A DNA stretch of 64,000 nt from Stenopsyche tienmushanensis (lineage: Eukaryota; Arthropoda; Insecta; Trichoptera; Stenopsychidae). The notes beneath the pieces are model-generated. The model saw only the letters and a list, made by a program, of their open reading frames with translations, searched no databases and was not told where the DNA came from. The translations under genes were made by a program, and so were the position numbers. The DNA lies in NCBI GenBank assembly GCA_008973525.1, contig WACJ01000124.1:310001-374000 (forward strand), in the 5' to 3' direction. Within the stretch, counting starts at the first letter, position 1. Each line of letters starts with the position of its first letter. Of this stretch, positions 1-12,400 are shown piece after piece.

Positions 1-590
1 GAGCCAAATCTCTTTCCCTGGAGCATTCTTTTTAGATCTGTAAACAAGTAGTACTCGCTGGGAGCCAGATCCGGAGAATACGGCTGGGGAAGCAATTCAA
101 AGTGCAATACTTGCCATTGTTGTGATTGACTTATGACACGTTGCATTGTCAAAAAAAGCACTTTTTCTTCTCATTTGGGATCGCATTTTCTTTCGTCAAA
201 TACACCAATAACGCTGTTGAGGGTTCTTCATTTCTTAAGGTATTTGAAGAATAAAATACTAAATTACGGAAGTCAAAACCTTATCAGTTTTTGGTTACTG
301 ACTCTGGATTATAGTGATAGATCCATGTTTTATACATTATCACATACTGTATGAAAGAAAAGTTATTGCGCTAAATCAGCTTCAAAAAGTGCTCTGAATT
401 TTCTATACGTTGTTGTTTTTGATATCTACTTCGAACAGAGCTTTCTCATGGACATATGTTGATACAAAATGATGAATCTTCTGTTTCAAAATTTTTCATT
501 TACTTCAATTTACGATCGATCGAAACTATTTTGTGAACTTTTTTCTGGAGGTACTGAATTTGGGCAACCAGAACGTTTCAAATAACACTT
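1..590 (-). pseudogene. mariner-family transposase pseudogene, truncated by the window edge
   Basis: Read on the minus strand, this stretch gives collinear pieces of a mariner (D,D34D) transposase in more than one frame. From high to low coordinates they are KRSGCPNS (linker after the N-terminal helix-turn-helix region), MRKLCSK, KTWIYHYNPES (first catalytic region, the usual DETWI block degraded), FFDNATCHKS (second Asp) and ELLPQPYSPDLAPSEYYLF (third Asp). Family members cut and paste DNA at TA sites. Frameshifts and stops separate the pieces, so no functional protein can be made. The last ~40 codons and the far inverted repeat would lie left of the window. No terminal repeat was found upstream of 590. 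Family assignment is firm; the subfamily is not resolved. Confidence 0.85.
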
Positions 591-3500
591 GTCAAGTCAT
601 TGCTTTGCTTTAACAATCCTTTTTTTCATTAAAAAGCAATGCTTTATTGATACATGAAATTCAGTTTTTTTTCCATTATTTTGAAAATTACAAAAGTAAT
701 GTCAATAAAACCACTATAACTTATTATATTATGAGATTGTTATGAAATTTTGACTTATTATTTGAAAGTTGGTATCTCCTAAAATAGTGGCACCAACTAT
801 GCTACATTTAATCCTACGACCTTATTGAATGTTGTGCTATATGTATACAAACAGATTTATTTATTTTTAATTACGTTAAAAACGGTATCTTAGCAAAATT
901 ATGTTTAATTTCATAGGACATACATAAAGAGCTTATGGTCAATGCTAGTGAGGGAATCTGAGGACTAGAAATATGCACCAATTAACGATTAATCTATGCA
1001 TAATTGAATAACAATGAGAGAAGCATACTATTGAGCGTTAAACTAAATTAATAATAGGTTAATTGCGATGTTTGTTATCTATTTTTCATCATTTTGTGTA
1101 AACATTTGGAAAATTAAATTTTATTATAAAGGCCTTAAAATGGAAAAAAAATATTGATAATATCACTGAGAGTAATCTTTACTTTTAATTCAATTTAAAC
1201 CTTCAAACACTTTGAAGCCCTATTAAATTATATTGACGCTTAGGGTTAAATAAAATATTTTTGACATATTTGTTGTTAAAAAAAAAGGATTTTTTATATC
1301 ACAATCTTTCATAAAACATATAATAAATAACACTCTCTGGTGGGCTTATCTTTTTACCTGAAGAAGGTATGAAATTTTGTAGGAACATATATTTTCTATG
1401 AATACATATACAATATTAAGCATGTCTTGTAAAAGGGTTAATACATGAGCTTGTGCTAAAAAATATTATGGATTGCAAAATCGAAGTAGTATTAATCCAT
1501 GGATGAAAATTATAAATGTATTATAAAAATCGATTTTAAAGAATATTCCCTATTTCAAAGAAGTATTGTGTACTTGCCTTCAAAAAATATATGATTGTAG
1601 AGTGGATTTCCATAAGTTTTCACTTTACGGCCCATTAGTTTTTACTACGATAATAGCATCCCTTCAAAGTAACCTCCTTCCGACTTACTTTCAAGTTTAC
1701 CTTTCTCGCCCTTTTTCTGTCACGCTTGAAGTATTGAGGACGACGTGTCAATTATAATAAATTGAAATCCAAAATCTTCAATTTGAAAAAATATATACAC
1801 GCGAAAAAGCATAATAAAATACAAAATGTTTATATTCAAACTCTCATCATCAGTATCTACCATCAAATGGGTATGTACAATGGCACGATACGCTGGAAAA
1901 GTCGGAAATTGTGACTGTCAGCTTTATAATGCTTTTGCGTGATATCGTGTATTTCTGCATTAAATGCAATCCATATTTCCGGTTCTGAATTTATTGCGCT
2001 GCTGACCATACGACACGTTGTCGTATCCATTAGCCTAATGACAAAAACATTCATTATATATCAACCACAAGACTGCATTAAACCAATTTAAAAATTATTG
2101 TCATTAACACCCCCATCATCAAAAATGCATTTATTTGCACACAGAAATAGTGCATACATATATGGGGCTTCATTTATTATTCAAATTAGGGCTGGAACGA
2201 AGAACTATCCAGTTGGTTCAATCAATTTTAATAGATGGTGATTTTTTTTCATTTACATATATCATAAGTTTTTAGAATTTTTATTCACACTTAAAATTAC
2301 TCATAAATGATTCTTAGAGCCATTTTATTATGCCGAATGATTAGTCATTTAAATTCTCAGAACGATATCGATGATTCTCATTGATATTAAAATGGTTCAT
2401 AACTATGATAAATTCAAATAGAATTTTTTATAGACATCTGTGTATCAATAGCAACATTTTCGCACATGCATATCAATATTTTAATTTTTAATACAAGTTA
2501 TATTTATAAATCGTATTTTTCTTTTATATAGGTATTATTCTAAATTAATTGAGTTTTAATTTAGATATCGATCATTTGTTGTGTATCCATTACACGTTTT
2601 GTTCAAATCCATCTTTTCTAGTATTAATGATATCATTTCATTAGTATAAATCGATTTAAATTATAAATTCAATTTACATGTAAATTAAATAATAATGCAG
2701 CTATGTATTCTACAGCAAATTGGATTTTTTTTAATTGATAAAAAGGATATATCGAAGACATTCATGAAATGCATTTCAGAATCATTGCTAATTCTACTCT
2801 GTAATTCGGCTTTCCAGTTCGACGAATTCAGAATGTTATAGGCGCAATGGATGATTATCGTTTCGTTATCCTTTGATGTTCCATTATCAGGACATTCATA
2901 ATCCTACATATTATATATGCTGAAAATAATGAATTATTTATATAGGAAAGGGAAAAATATACAAATCTTAGATGGTGAGAAAAATGATCAAAATTATAAT
3001 ATTTATTGTTAATATTTAAAGTATTTAACGTTTAGTATTCGGCAAATTTAAAGGTGAAACTCGGTTATAACGAGCAGAAAGCGATAGTGTCAATTTTAAT
3101 TAAGTAATTTAACCACCCTCCACTCAATTAATAATATTTCAAAATCTGATAATTAGGATGAATCGGGAATAAACCGATCGATCGTAAATATTAATATAAT
3201 ATTACAATTAGAGCCCAGGAACTCAACATGAATTATTTATGATTTGAAGATTAACGCCGAACTCAACTGCACAAACGGATTAATAATAAAATAAGAATTT
3301 GTGTATTTAATAAAATAATTTCATCATTGAATGTGTTCGCTTAATTATTTTATGTTTTTATTACGGGCATAGAATGTGACATAAAGGAAATTAGGTGCTT
3401 GTAAACAACGACTTCTCGGCCATTTTCATACGCTTAAGTGGGAAGTTTCTGTAACATAGTGACTATAAAGAGAATTACTTCAAAGAAATTACTTCAACCC

Positions 3501-4555
3501 TCGTCGGACGATATTTGAAGGTTATTTTTAATTCATGCGATTCCATGAATAAAACATTTTTGCGTTTAATTGATTGGCTGTCGAATTGCATTGTATCTTA
3601 GATGGCATGACACGAACAACGTATTGCAGTGTCAACGCATCACAGTTTATTATGTGCAGGTGTCTATGCAGCATCTCAACGTCTGACCTCATTGACGAAG
3701 AAGCAGGAAACTCACCACGTAATTATTCTTCATAATTGAAAAGCTTGCCGGCGAAATTTATTGATGTTATTTAAAACAGACTACGATTAAACGCGCCTCG
3801 TGATGTATTTTTATAGGAATGAATTATCGATCTGTTAAAAATGTATACCTTTGTCTGCGAACAGGTTCACCCCATTGAACCCTTGTGTCACCATTGGTCA
3901 CACCACTAAAACCACCACACCATTGACTGCCATCAGAGCAAAGTTTAATGACCGTGATCGTTAACGAACGATTTTCACGACAGGATATTTTATTATAATA
4001 TCCATGGTTTGTAATGTGACTCCCTTGATCATGACACGCAACAAATGCATTGTAACGATCCCGACTCCTATACTCCTGTTAAAATATATATACAATAATT
4101 TATAGCAACAATTTTCTTAATACGTAAAGATTTACGATTTTTTGGGGGGGATTGGTACACAAATAATGTATTTTTTAAATCCTCCTTGAATTATTTCTGG
4201 TAAAGCACTTTGTAAGATAATTTTCTATCGATTGAATACTTATTTGAAAGTGCGATAGGACACTTAGATAAAAAGCTCTACGTCGTCCCACACCAAATCG
4301 TTTATTGACACACGGATTGAAATCGTTCTACTTTGTTGGAGCGCATTAAGTTGTTTCAAATATATTGTCGTATTTTATATCCAATATTTTAATATACTCG
4401 GTAAGTTTTCATTTCTTATCTATTTCTCTCTTTATCCTTTATCTTTTTATTAAAATTCATAAAATTTATTTCGCGTATTGAAAAAGAAAGAAAAAGAGAA
4501 AAAGGGAAATGCAATATTAGAGTATATAAAAACTGGTGCATTTTAAAACACAATC
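591..4555. other. A+T-rich noncoding stretch
   Basis: No supported gene. The longest open frames (about 60-73 codons) are unremarkable and lack recognisable domains. Short blocks of less biased sequence, around 1,860-2,050 and 3,380-4,030, contain many TAAT/ATTA cores and could be conserved noncoding DNA. That cannot be tested without an alignment. Confidence 0.5.
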
Positions 4556-4930
4556 AGTCGCCGATGGGTGCCTGACCTGTACGGATGTACCTACAATCGT
4601 CGGATTACTGGACGTCCCAGTTCCTCACAAGGCACGGGCGCTTTAGGGCTTCGTTTTTTAGATTCAGACTATCCCCGACTTCGGAGTGTTCGTGCAGAGA
4701 TCTGGTCATGGACGCAGACTACGTTCTGTGGACATGTCCGGGCATGGCGTCCGATTGCGAGACGCTCATTTGAGGTGTCAGCGGTCTGAAAGGCGGACCG
4801 GTTGGACACACAAACTTTGTGGCCACTCCTTCTTTTAGGGCATTTAAGGCTTCTTGTGTAAGTTATGGGGAGAAATGCATCCCCGGAGCTTCTATGATCT
4901 CCATGTTCACGAACCCCCCCCCCCCCCCCA
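4556..4930 (+). mobile_element. 3' end of a non-LTR retrotransposon (R1-like), 5'-truncated
   Basis: The plus strand encodes the C-terminal tail of a non-LTR retrotransposon ORF2. TSQFLTRHGRFRA is followed by a zinc-knuckle-like region with CSCRDL, then DADYVLWTCPG (about 4,612-4,745). R1/jockey-group polymerases carry this block after the reverse-transcriptase domain, in the form QFLTGHG...C.CG...ET..H.LF.CP. After an in-frame stop the reading continues through GHTNFVATPSFRAFK, typical of the extreme ORF2 C-terminus, and then a short 3' UTR ending in a run of C. Everything upstream of about 4,556 is missing, as expected for target-primed reverse transcription that stopped early. A second copy of the same 3' end lies on the other strand at 8.87-9.08 kb. 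The clade (R1 or LOA/jockey) is not settled. Confidence 0.75.
4914..4929. repeat. poly-C run (16 nt)
   Basis: Sixteen consecutive C residues mark the 3' boundary of the non-LTR element. They may be its 3' tail, or slippage in a shorter C run. A 14-nt C run also occurs at 39,666-39,679 with no element attached. Confidence 0.9.
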
Positions 4931-7900
4931 ATGTAAATTATCGATGTCGATGGTATTTAGTAAATTGACGAATATGACACTCCCGATTGCTTTTTGAGAA
5001 CCAAGATGAGAAGTTGGAGAGAGTCACACACTTTAAATATTTTGAAAACTGTTTGCATGAATAATGTGACAGCGATAGAGCATCTGGTTATTTTATCTAT
5101 ATCAACAATGTCTATTATATATAGTTTTTATAAAGTGTTTTCTTTTAATTAATGGATAGATGTTAAAATCATTTTTCATCATTATGTGTGATCCTTTTTG
5201 ATTAAAAAAAAAATAAACCATGATTACAAAATGTAAGACCCTTATGCTTAATAAAGCATATTTATGAATAAGATCGATGAAGCATCAGACGACGTCGTAA
5301 TTGAAGACGACCCAAATTTCAAACGCAGCACTCTTCCTATTATATCAAGGGTGGACTAAATCCTTCTGCGGTACTAATTTGTTTGGCGATGTATATAACG
5401 ATAATGTTAATTAATTTGAAATACATTTTCTTATATATATAAAAAAAAATCTGACATTATTTTTATATCAAAGGGAGTAAATTAGTTTTTTTTTCGAGCT
5501 TAAGAAAGTGATGAATTGTTTAAAATATACCCCGAGGGCGTCATTAATTTTTGTGTTAAAGCTGAATAGCTTCACGACGATCTAACAAGCGCAAGGAAAT
5601 AATTATGTAATTACATTAAGCTTTTCAGGTCATACACCCTTAATTATGACCGACCTTCACCCACCCAACTATCGCACTTAAGTGTATGGCGACAACACCC
5701 CCAGACATGAACGCACCCTTTCTTTCACGACTCATTTCTTAAGGCCGTGTCTTTCGCTGATTACGAAGGTGGAAATTTGCCGACCCTGAGAATTCATTGA
5801 CGTCAAAGTGCGCTGGTGAAATTCGGCACACAAAGGGTTTATTTAGAGGGAGGCCAGTCGGTACAAGCAGGACCGGGCGTCTTGTTTTATGGACAGGGTG
5901 ATTGATGGATGTAACTCTGCGTATTTGCTTGTGTCATTGTGATCGTATCACTGAAAATATCATCAAAATACGAACTAGGAAAACCGATCCCTCAATTTAT
6001 TAATCGAGACGCTTTCCAATTTTACTCTGATTAAAAATATTTTCAATCACTTAAGGGTTTTGTATTTCGCGTGATAGATTGCTAAATGTAAATTTCAATG
6101 TAAAGTGCTTTTAATTTTTAACGATGCAAGGCTAAACTGCATTCGAACCATGAATGGAAAGCAATTAAGAGCATCGCGTGCATTCAATAATTTAAATCAA
6201 TTACCTAACGAACCAATCACAAGCCACTGACGCAATTTTACAGGATTATTCAGTGTAAGCTTGTGGACTGCTGAACAAATGTCTTTTAACATGTTAATGG
6301 CTAAATCCAAAATAATCCTCTAGTTTAAGCCCGTTTTCAATAAAAGCCAATGTGTTGCTAAAAAGACAGTAATTGAAAATCGAAATTTATACAGAAGCTT
6401 GTTTTGAAGCCACCCACATCAATTATGAAAATCAAATTCAAAATATCTATTTTCTACATTCCAAATATAGATAAGAATATTTATTATCTACATACCAATA
6501 ATTATCAGCATTCTTACCCCCGTTGAATAGCTGTTTTACCCCTGTAAGGGCAATTACCCTTTTTAAAATATATCTATTAAAACTATATTTTTCAATTTGC
6601 ACTTCAAAACTGATAATAATAATGTCAACCTAATTTGATGCAATATATTAGATAAATGTAACCCAATCGCAAATCTGTTAATAGCTTCTGAATTTGATTT
6701 TTTTCTTCATGAAGAAATATTAATTTCATATATAAAAACAGAAAATATGTGCGCCATCTTTCAACAAGTATTAATTTAATGGGACTCATATTTTCGGTAT
6801 CGTCATTGTAATAATTTAGTATTTTTCTCTGCATGTTTATATGCAAATTAGCATGGGAAGTTCCAAAAAACATAATAGCAAACGAAAGTGATTCATTCCG
6901 ACGATTATGCAAACAAACTTCCTTGACCCTCGTCTGTCGGATCAAGTTCACTCGAGTCGGGCACGGTGTCAACGGATGTACTAAATCCGTGTTGAATGAA
7001 GCATCGTCTCTGCATAAGGCTGAAGAAGGGTCCCTTAAAAGGAGGCCTCGTCCTAAAAGGGGAGCTAATTTGGCCAAATAGAGAGAGTGCAGGAAGGGAA
7101 GCCGTCGACGGCTAATAAGGACCGAGTCCGGTCTTACCCCAGGACGGTGTTTCGGTCTTTATTCGGTATTCACCCACTGACCGAATGCACCGAAATGGTT
7201 AAAGTGACATAATCGGCGCACAACGCTAAGCTATGGTCAGCTTCTCCACTCTCGACAGCTTCAAGAGGAGCTGCATCTTTTCTTATAGCTAATAAATTAC
7301 AGGGCAATGAAATTGTATTCATTGATAATAATTAATATTAAATTGTACTGCAATTTGGATTTGTTTAGATTCACCAAATCATAAGTTATCTGTGACAACA
7401 AGTATGTATTTACTCCAATATGCTGTCAAATTGTTGATAACGAAGCAATTATTTTGCTTCAATTTTGATATTCAGAATGTAATTCTAATTTAAGATCTTG
7501 TATCATATCATCAACCCTTATTAGCTGGTTTAAGCAGTCAATTTTGAAAAAAAAATACTTGCATATTTTATCATTTATTATTCCAATGCAGATTATGTCA
7601 AAAATAACCGTGTTTTGTTAATGAAAAAGTTCATCAATATTTTGGAGCAGCGAATGGCCATGAGGAGGCAGATATCACCTTGGGTCATGATCAGGACGTG
7701 AAAATAAACATGGGTAAATATTTAAAATGAATTAAAAGATGCAATTATATGCTCACTTAATATCAAAGGGTTGAAATCGTGATGGTGGACGTATTGCAGT
7801 CAAAATTCCATATATCCGCTAACAGTCCTATTTCTAAGGTTTCTTTATCGAGCAATTACCTCGAGTTTTTAAATATATTTTTTTTAAATTGGATGATTAA

Positions 7901-8867
7901 AATAAATATATATAATAAGAATTGAAATTCAAGGGATTGCTTAAATCCCACAAAACAACAACTCCGATCAACTGGTCCCTTAGTAAATTACACCTTAAAT
8001 CTTCAAAATCCCAATTCCAATTACACCCGAAGTCCGAGTGTAGGCTTCGTTTGGAAGGCTTTTATAGAATAGTCTAAACGATTGCGAACCCCTTCAGCAG
8101 AGGATCAGCGACTCTCGCTTATACGGATGCCATAAGACGACATTCTCCTTCCGCAAGTCTCCCCCTGTCGATCCTCTCGAGAATTGCGAGCGATGGCCGC
8201 CTCTTCTGGTCTGGCCCTGTCCATTTGTGAAGCTCACCCTTGCCATAATCGACCTGAAATCGAGATGCTTGCGCAATTTCGAAAAGGCAAAGTCAACACT
8301 CGCTATCGACTGGCCGACCACCAAACATGCCATATGAAGAAATCGACACAAAAAAAGCAGATCCGATGCCTATGGCAGAATGCTGCAGGAAAATTACTAA
8401 GTGTTATGCATTCACTCTCGAGCAAATTCCATTTAATGCATTCATGTTTTTTTAATTAAACGTTGCCACTTTTATCACCAACGTTGGCATGGTGCCATGG
8501 CAGCTGATACATTTCTTCATAGCTTCACAGATATTTCCTAATATTTTCAAAGAATTGTATTCATTATGTGAATGCCACGACTCCAAATAAATTTTTAATT
8601 GGCATCGTAAAATGAAATCTAAGTATAATATTGTCAAAAAATAATTTATAACCTACCATTTAACATTAAATGTGGTAGCGACAATTCTTTCGTGATTAAG
8701 AATAGACTAATTTACTTGAAATATCGGAAACTAGATAAAAACCGTTTATTTTTGGGGGTATACTTATATGTGTATATATAATATAAAATAGAAAATCAAT
8801 ACAATCGTATCAAGTAATTCTCTACTTTCTTTCGAAGAAAACTATTCCTAGTAAGTTAGCCTTTGAG
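4931..8867. other. noncoding stretch with three G+C-richer islands
   Basis: No supported gene. Islands at about 5,640-5,920, 6,880-7,290 and 8,040-8,360 stand out from their A+T-rich surroundings. The middle one contains the 12-bp palindrome GCCGTCGACGGC at 7,101-7,112. Open frames across the second and third islands (up to 150 codons on the minus strand at 6,625-7,077) exist on both strands and show no domain, so I treat them as chance. The islands could be regulatory elements. Confidence 0.4.
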
Positions 8868-9085
8868 GAGGTTTTTCATGATCGTAGAGATCATAAAAGG
8901 TCCCGGGTACGCATTTATCCCCGAAAAGTTCATAAAAAAAACCTAAAAGAGGACGGAGTGGCCACAAGATCTATGTGTCCAATTGGTCCGCTTTTTGGAT
9001 CACTGACATGAAGAAAAAACGCCTCGCGATCGGACACTATATCAAAACATGTCTACAGAACGATTATGAACTCTCATTATAAAAC
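8868..9085 (-). mobile_element. second copy of the R1-like non-LTR 3' end
   Basis: The reverse complement aligns with the terminal part of the element at 4.56-4.93 kb. Both have a GTGGACATGT / GTAGACATGT block, a conserved GCGGACC-TTGGACAC block, TTGTGGCCACTCC, and a 3' UTR ending TATGATCTC near a CATG. Divergence is clear (several indels), so this is a separate old insertion. It covers only the last ~210 bp, with a heavily degraded coding part. Confidence 0.7.
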
Positions 9086-9384
9086 GAAGTTGTCCGAAGA
9101 AGGCTGATCGCGTGGGTTGTTTAAATTTTACAATCGGTCGAAAATATTGTTGTGTTTATTTCATTGTGGTCTTAAGTCGGCTAGGTCAGCCCAATGTTCA
9201 AGAGATGATAAAGAAAAGAGGGATTAGACAACTCAATATATATAATAAAATCAGACAGAGTCAATCAGTGTTTATTCATGTAAAGTAGAATGGTCAAATA
9301 AAATAAAAATCATGTGCAATTTTCGACTAGGTCCAGTCACCCGTAGCGGACGCCTGTTTTGCCACCCCTTTGTTACGGTCCTGA

Positions 9385-9445
9385 ATATTAAAGAAGCCTT
9401 AATCCTGCAATGGACTGTTTGTGACTGCACTATGACAATGATGAT
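9385..9445 (+). mobile_element. RTE-like/SINE 3' tail, copy 1
   Basis: About 60 bp matching two other places in the window (41,150-41,213 minus; 47,461-47,517 plus). The shared core is GAAGCCTTAATCCTGCAATG, then a TGTGACTGCACTATGA block and an ATG-rich tail. Phrases like CCTGCAGTGGAC followed by ATGATG microsatellites mark the 3' ends of RTE-clade non-LTR elements and their SINEs in insects. Only the extreme 3' end is present. Confidence 0.55.
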
Positions 9446-12400
9446 TGTTAAAGTACGTCTATCTATTTTATATACTGTCGCGTACTATAATTAAATAATT
9501 CAATTTTACAAAATCATTCATTAGGATTTTGTACTAAATAAAGATATATTTATATTATAATAGGGTGCTGATCGTTTCTAATTGTACTCAATTTTTTCTT
9601 ACAACATTAAATAAATATAGACCATAAAATTCAAGATACAGCTGAAGAAAGATCCATTAAAGAATTTAGAAAACGCCCTTACCAAATGGTGATTAGTAAT
9701 TATGACGAAGAATACCTTATGTAATATATAATTTCTTGTTTATCATTGTTACTATGAAATATATATGTTTTAAATACAATGAAAATATTCCAGTTTTTGT
9801 ACTATTTGTATGTTTCATTAAACATGTTTTTTTTTCAGAAGATGTCCGTTTTTAGTAATGTTTTGAATAGCCTAGTCATTTTACAACGTTCATCTATCAA
9901 TATTTTACATCGAATACAATGTGTAGTTGAAGTATCCTTAATGAAGATTTTTATTACGCAACGCTTTGACGTCGTTTAAGTATTAAATTGAAAGATGAAT
10001 GTCCAAAAGTGTGTTTCCTGTTTTTTTTTCTTGTTATAATTAAATTTAATATTTTAAAATAATGATTTCAACAGATCAGAAAAAAATAATTAAGCGTAAT
10101 TAGCGTATATCAGTTTCTTGTCGAATTGCATTCCTGCATAACAGGAATTTTGCAAATATTTCCACGAGCGAAACGAGTTTCTTTCATAACGGCTTGTGCA
10201 TGAATTTTTATTGCGGGCTTTTTTAAAATAGCTCCTTCATATTGAATAAAATATTCACGTTCAATTACATATTTTATTACTTTCAAAGAAATATTAATTC
10301 GTTTGCCCGATTTTCAGGCATGGCGAAGAGCGAAAAAATTAAATATTTATTGAAGCAAAAAATTCTATACATACAATAAACAAATTGCTTTGATTCTTAG
10401 AGGCGGTATTTATATTTTTTCCCCAAATTATTGAATATTTAATAAAGGGCATTTTTAAGTATGATTGATGGTATTCACAGTCAATTACCATTTAATATTT
10501 ATGAGGGACTAAAAGTGGAACAATATTATTTATATGTGCACGAGCTAAATTTTTTAGTGGGAATGATTTTATCAAAATACTTTTTTAAGATCGTGTTTAA
10601 TATTTCTTAACGAATTTTTGCAATTTTATATTAAAGTTTTTGCCCTAAAAATATTTAAACAGCCATCTCTAGGGCTTCACTGTTGCAGACTAATTTCACC
10701 TCCGCTGTGGAAATTCAACTAAAACTCGTTCAAGAGGAAAACGTAAAAACATCGTTGTTTGAAAGCCCAAGTTTTCCTGGAAAATTGCACTGTCTCGCTG
10801 AGAGAAACTTAATGCTTCCAACTGCCAATAGTATTTTCTCCCACAGGAGAACAACTCCAAACTCGCAAAATTTCTTTCATCACTTCCACCCCTTTATTTG
10901 CCATGCATATTTCGTCGAATTCCTGCCCTAAACACGACATTCACTACATCAATATATCAAATCCTTAAATTGTATAATTTCCTCTTTTCGCGTACATATT
11001 TCATGCAATGATACCTTTATAAATGAGATGAATGTAATTTATGGCTAATATATAAATTGAAGGTCTGTAGCAAAACTATACGATGTACGTTTAATATCTT
11101 TCGTCTGAGCTGTGTGGTCAGCATGTTAAAACAATTATCATTACTCCTTTAAATGCTCGCAATTTATTTCGAAAATTTAGATAATATCAATTTTATTGAT
11201 CAAAAATATAGCTTTCTTTAATACAATTTTTATCTATAAAAAATATATTTCGATCCATTTTAAAAATCGAGAAATTATTAAATCTTAAATGAAATGAATT
11301 CTGAGCCAGACTCGCTTGGATGATAATCAAATTTATCATATCAATTAGGTATGATCACATTTATTTTTGCTATAAATATATTATATTTTTTTAGGGCTTC
11401 ATAGAGTTTTCGAATCTGATTGTTTTATTTTCTTGCAACTTTAAGATATTTAGTATAAAGAAATGTATCTAAAATGAAAATAATCTCATCCCTTAGATCA
11501 AATTTACTTTTAATTTAAATAAACAGGTCTCTATGGTATCTAAGGAAAATTCTGTTTTCAGTTCGATAAAGATATATTGATCGTTAATCTTACTTTTGAA
11601 TTATTTGTATCCATAAACCCATTTGTTCGGATTTGAGTTGTGCGCTTGAAGCAGTGATCTGAAGATTGTCGTCAGCCAGGTGCCTACCAGTCTCGGTGGA
11701 TTTGCCTATTCCGGCTGAGGAGGCCGTCCGAAGAAAAAACAGGCCCCTTATTTGGCCCCCGATAAGGCGGAGCCTCGTCACCATATACGGAAGAACCCCG
11801 ACCACCACTTTGCTACACCTGAATCGACCTCACTCCTACCACCAACAAAGCCGGCTGTTTGTCCAATCATCACTCAAAAGCGTGAATAAATTAGTCGAAA
11901 AATGTTCTCAAAAAAATCGACATAAATTTGAATTGACAGAATCGATTAAATTTTATATCGTTGACATCATTTTCATCATTTTTTTTCTTATTATTTATTA
12001 ACAAAGAGTCGCGGAACGCCGACAGAGAATATTAAGAAAAGTATTTACGCTAACGAGTTCGTCTTCTGATATTTCATCCGGCTTATCAGCTTTCGCCTGA
12101 AATGTTTCACAGTTGCTTTTCCCGCAATAGATATGGAAGTAAAACGAAAGGATTTCCAGTCGAGAATAAGGACTCTTTTCGCCACAAACCCCCGAACTGA
12201 TAAAGCCTAACCCCGAGAGACGAGACGTCTTTGCTCTAATATTATTACCTAAGTAACATGAGCGTCTTTTAGTTTGTTACCCGAAGGCTAACTTGCCGAC
12301 AAAATAAAATAATTCACGACAGGATGTGCGCAACGTCAATTTGCCATTTTACGATTTTAATATTCGCTTATTAAATTTTGCTCACCCGCAGATGTTACCA

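Noticed and set aside
6625..7077. 150-codon minus-strand open frame, the longest in the window
   Set aside because: It spans a G+C-rich island and an A+T-rich flank, changes composition abruptly, has an 82-codon frame opposite it and shows no domain. Best explained by base composition.
7609..7731. 40-codon plus frame (…VHQYFGAANGHEEADITLGH…) as an exon
   Set aside because: Composition is protein-like, but there is no convincing acceptor, no family match and a nearby stop on both sides. Too short to support.
11666..12001. 111-codon plus frame as a gene
   Set aside because: No true domain, no splice context, ends in a phenylalanine/isoleucine run from A+T-rich DNA, and a 72-codon frame lies opposite it.
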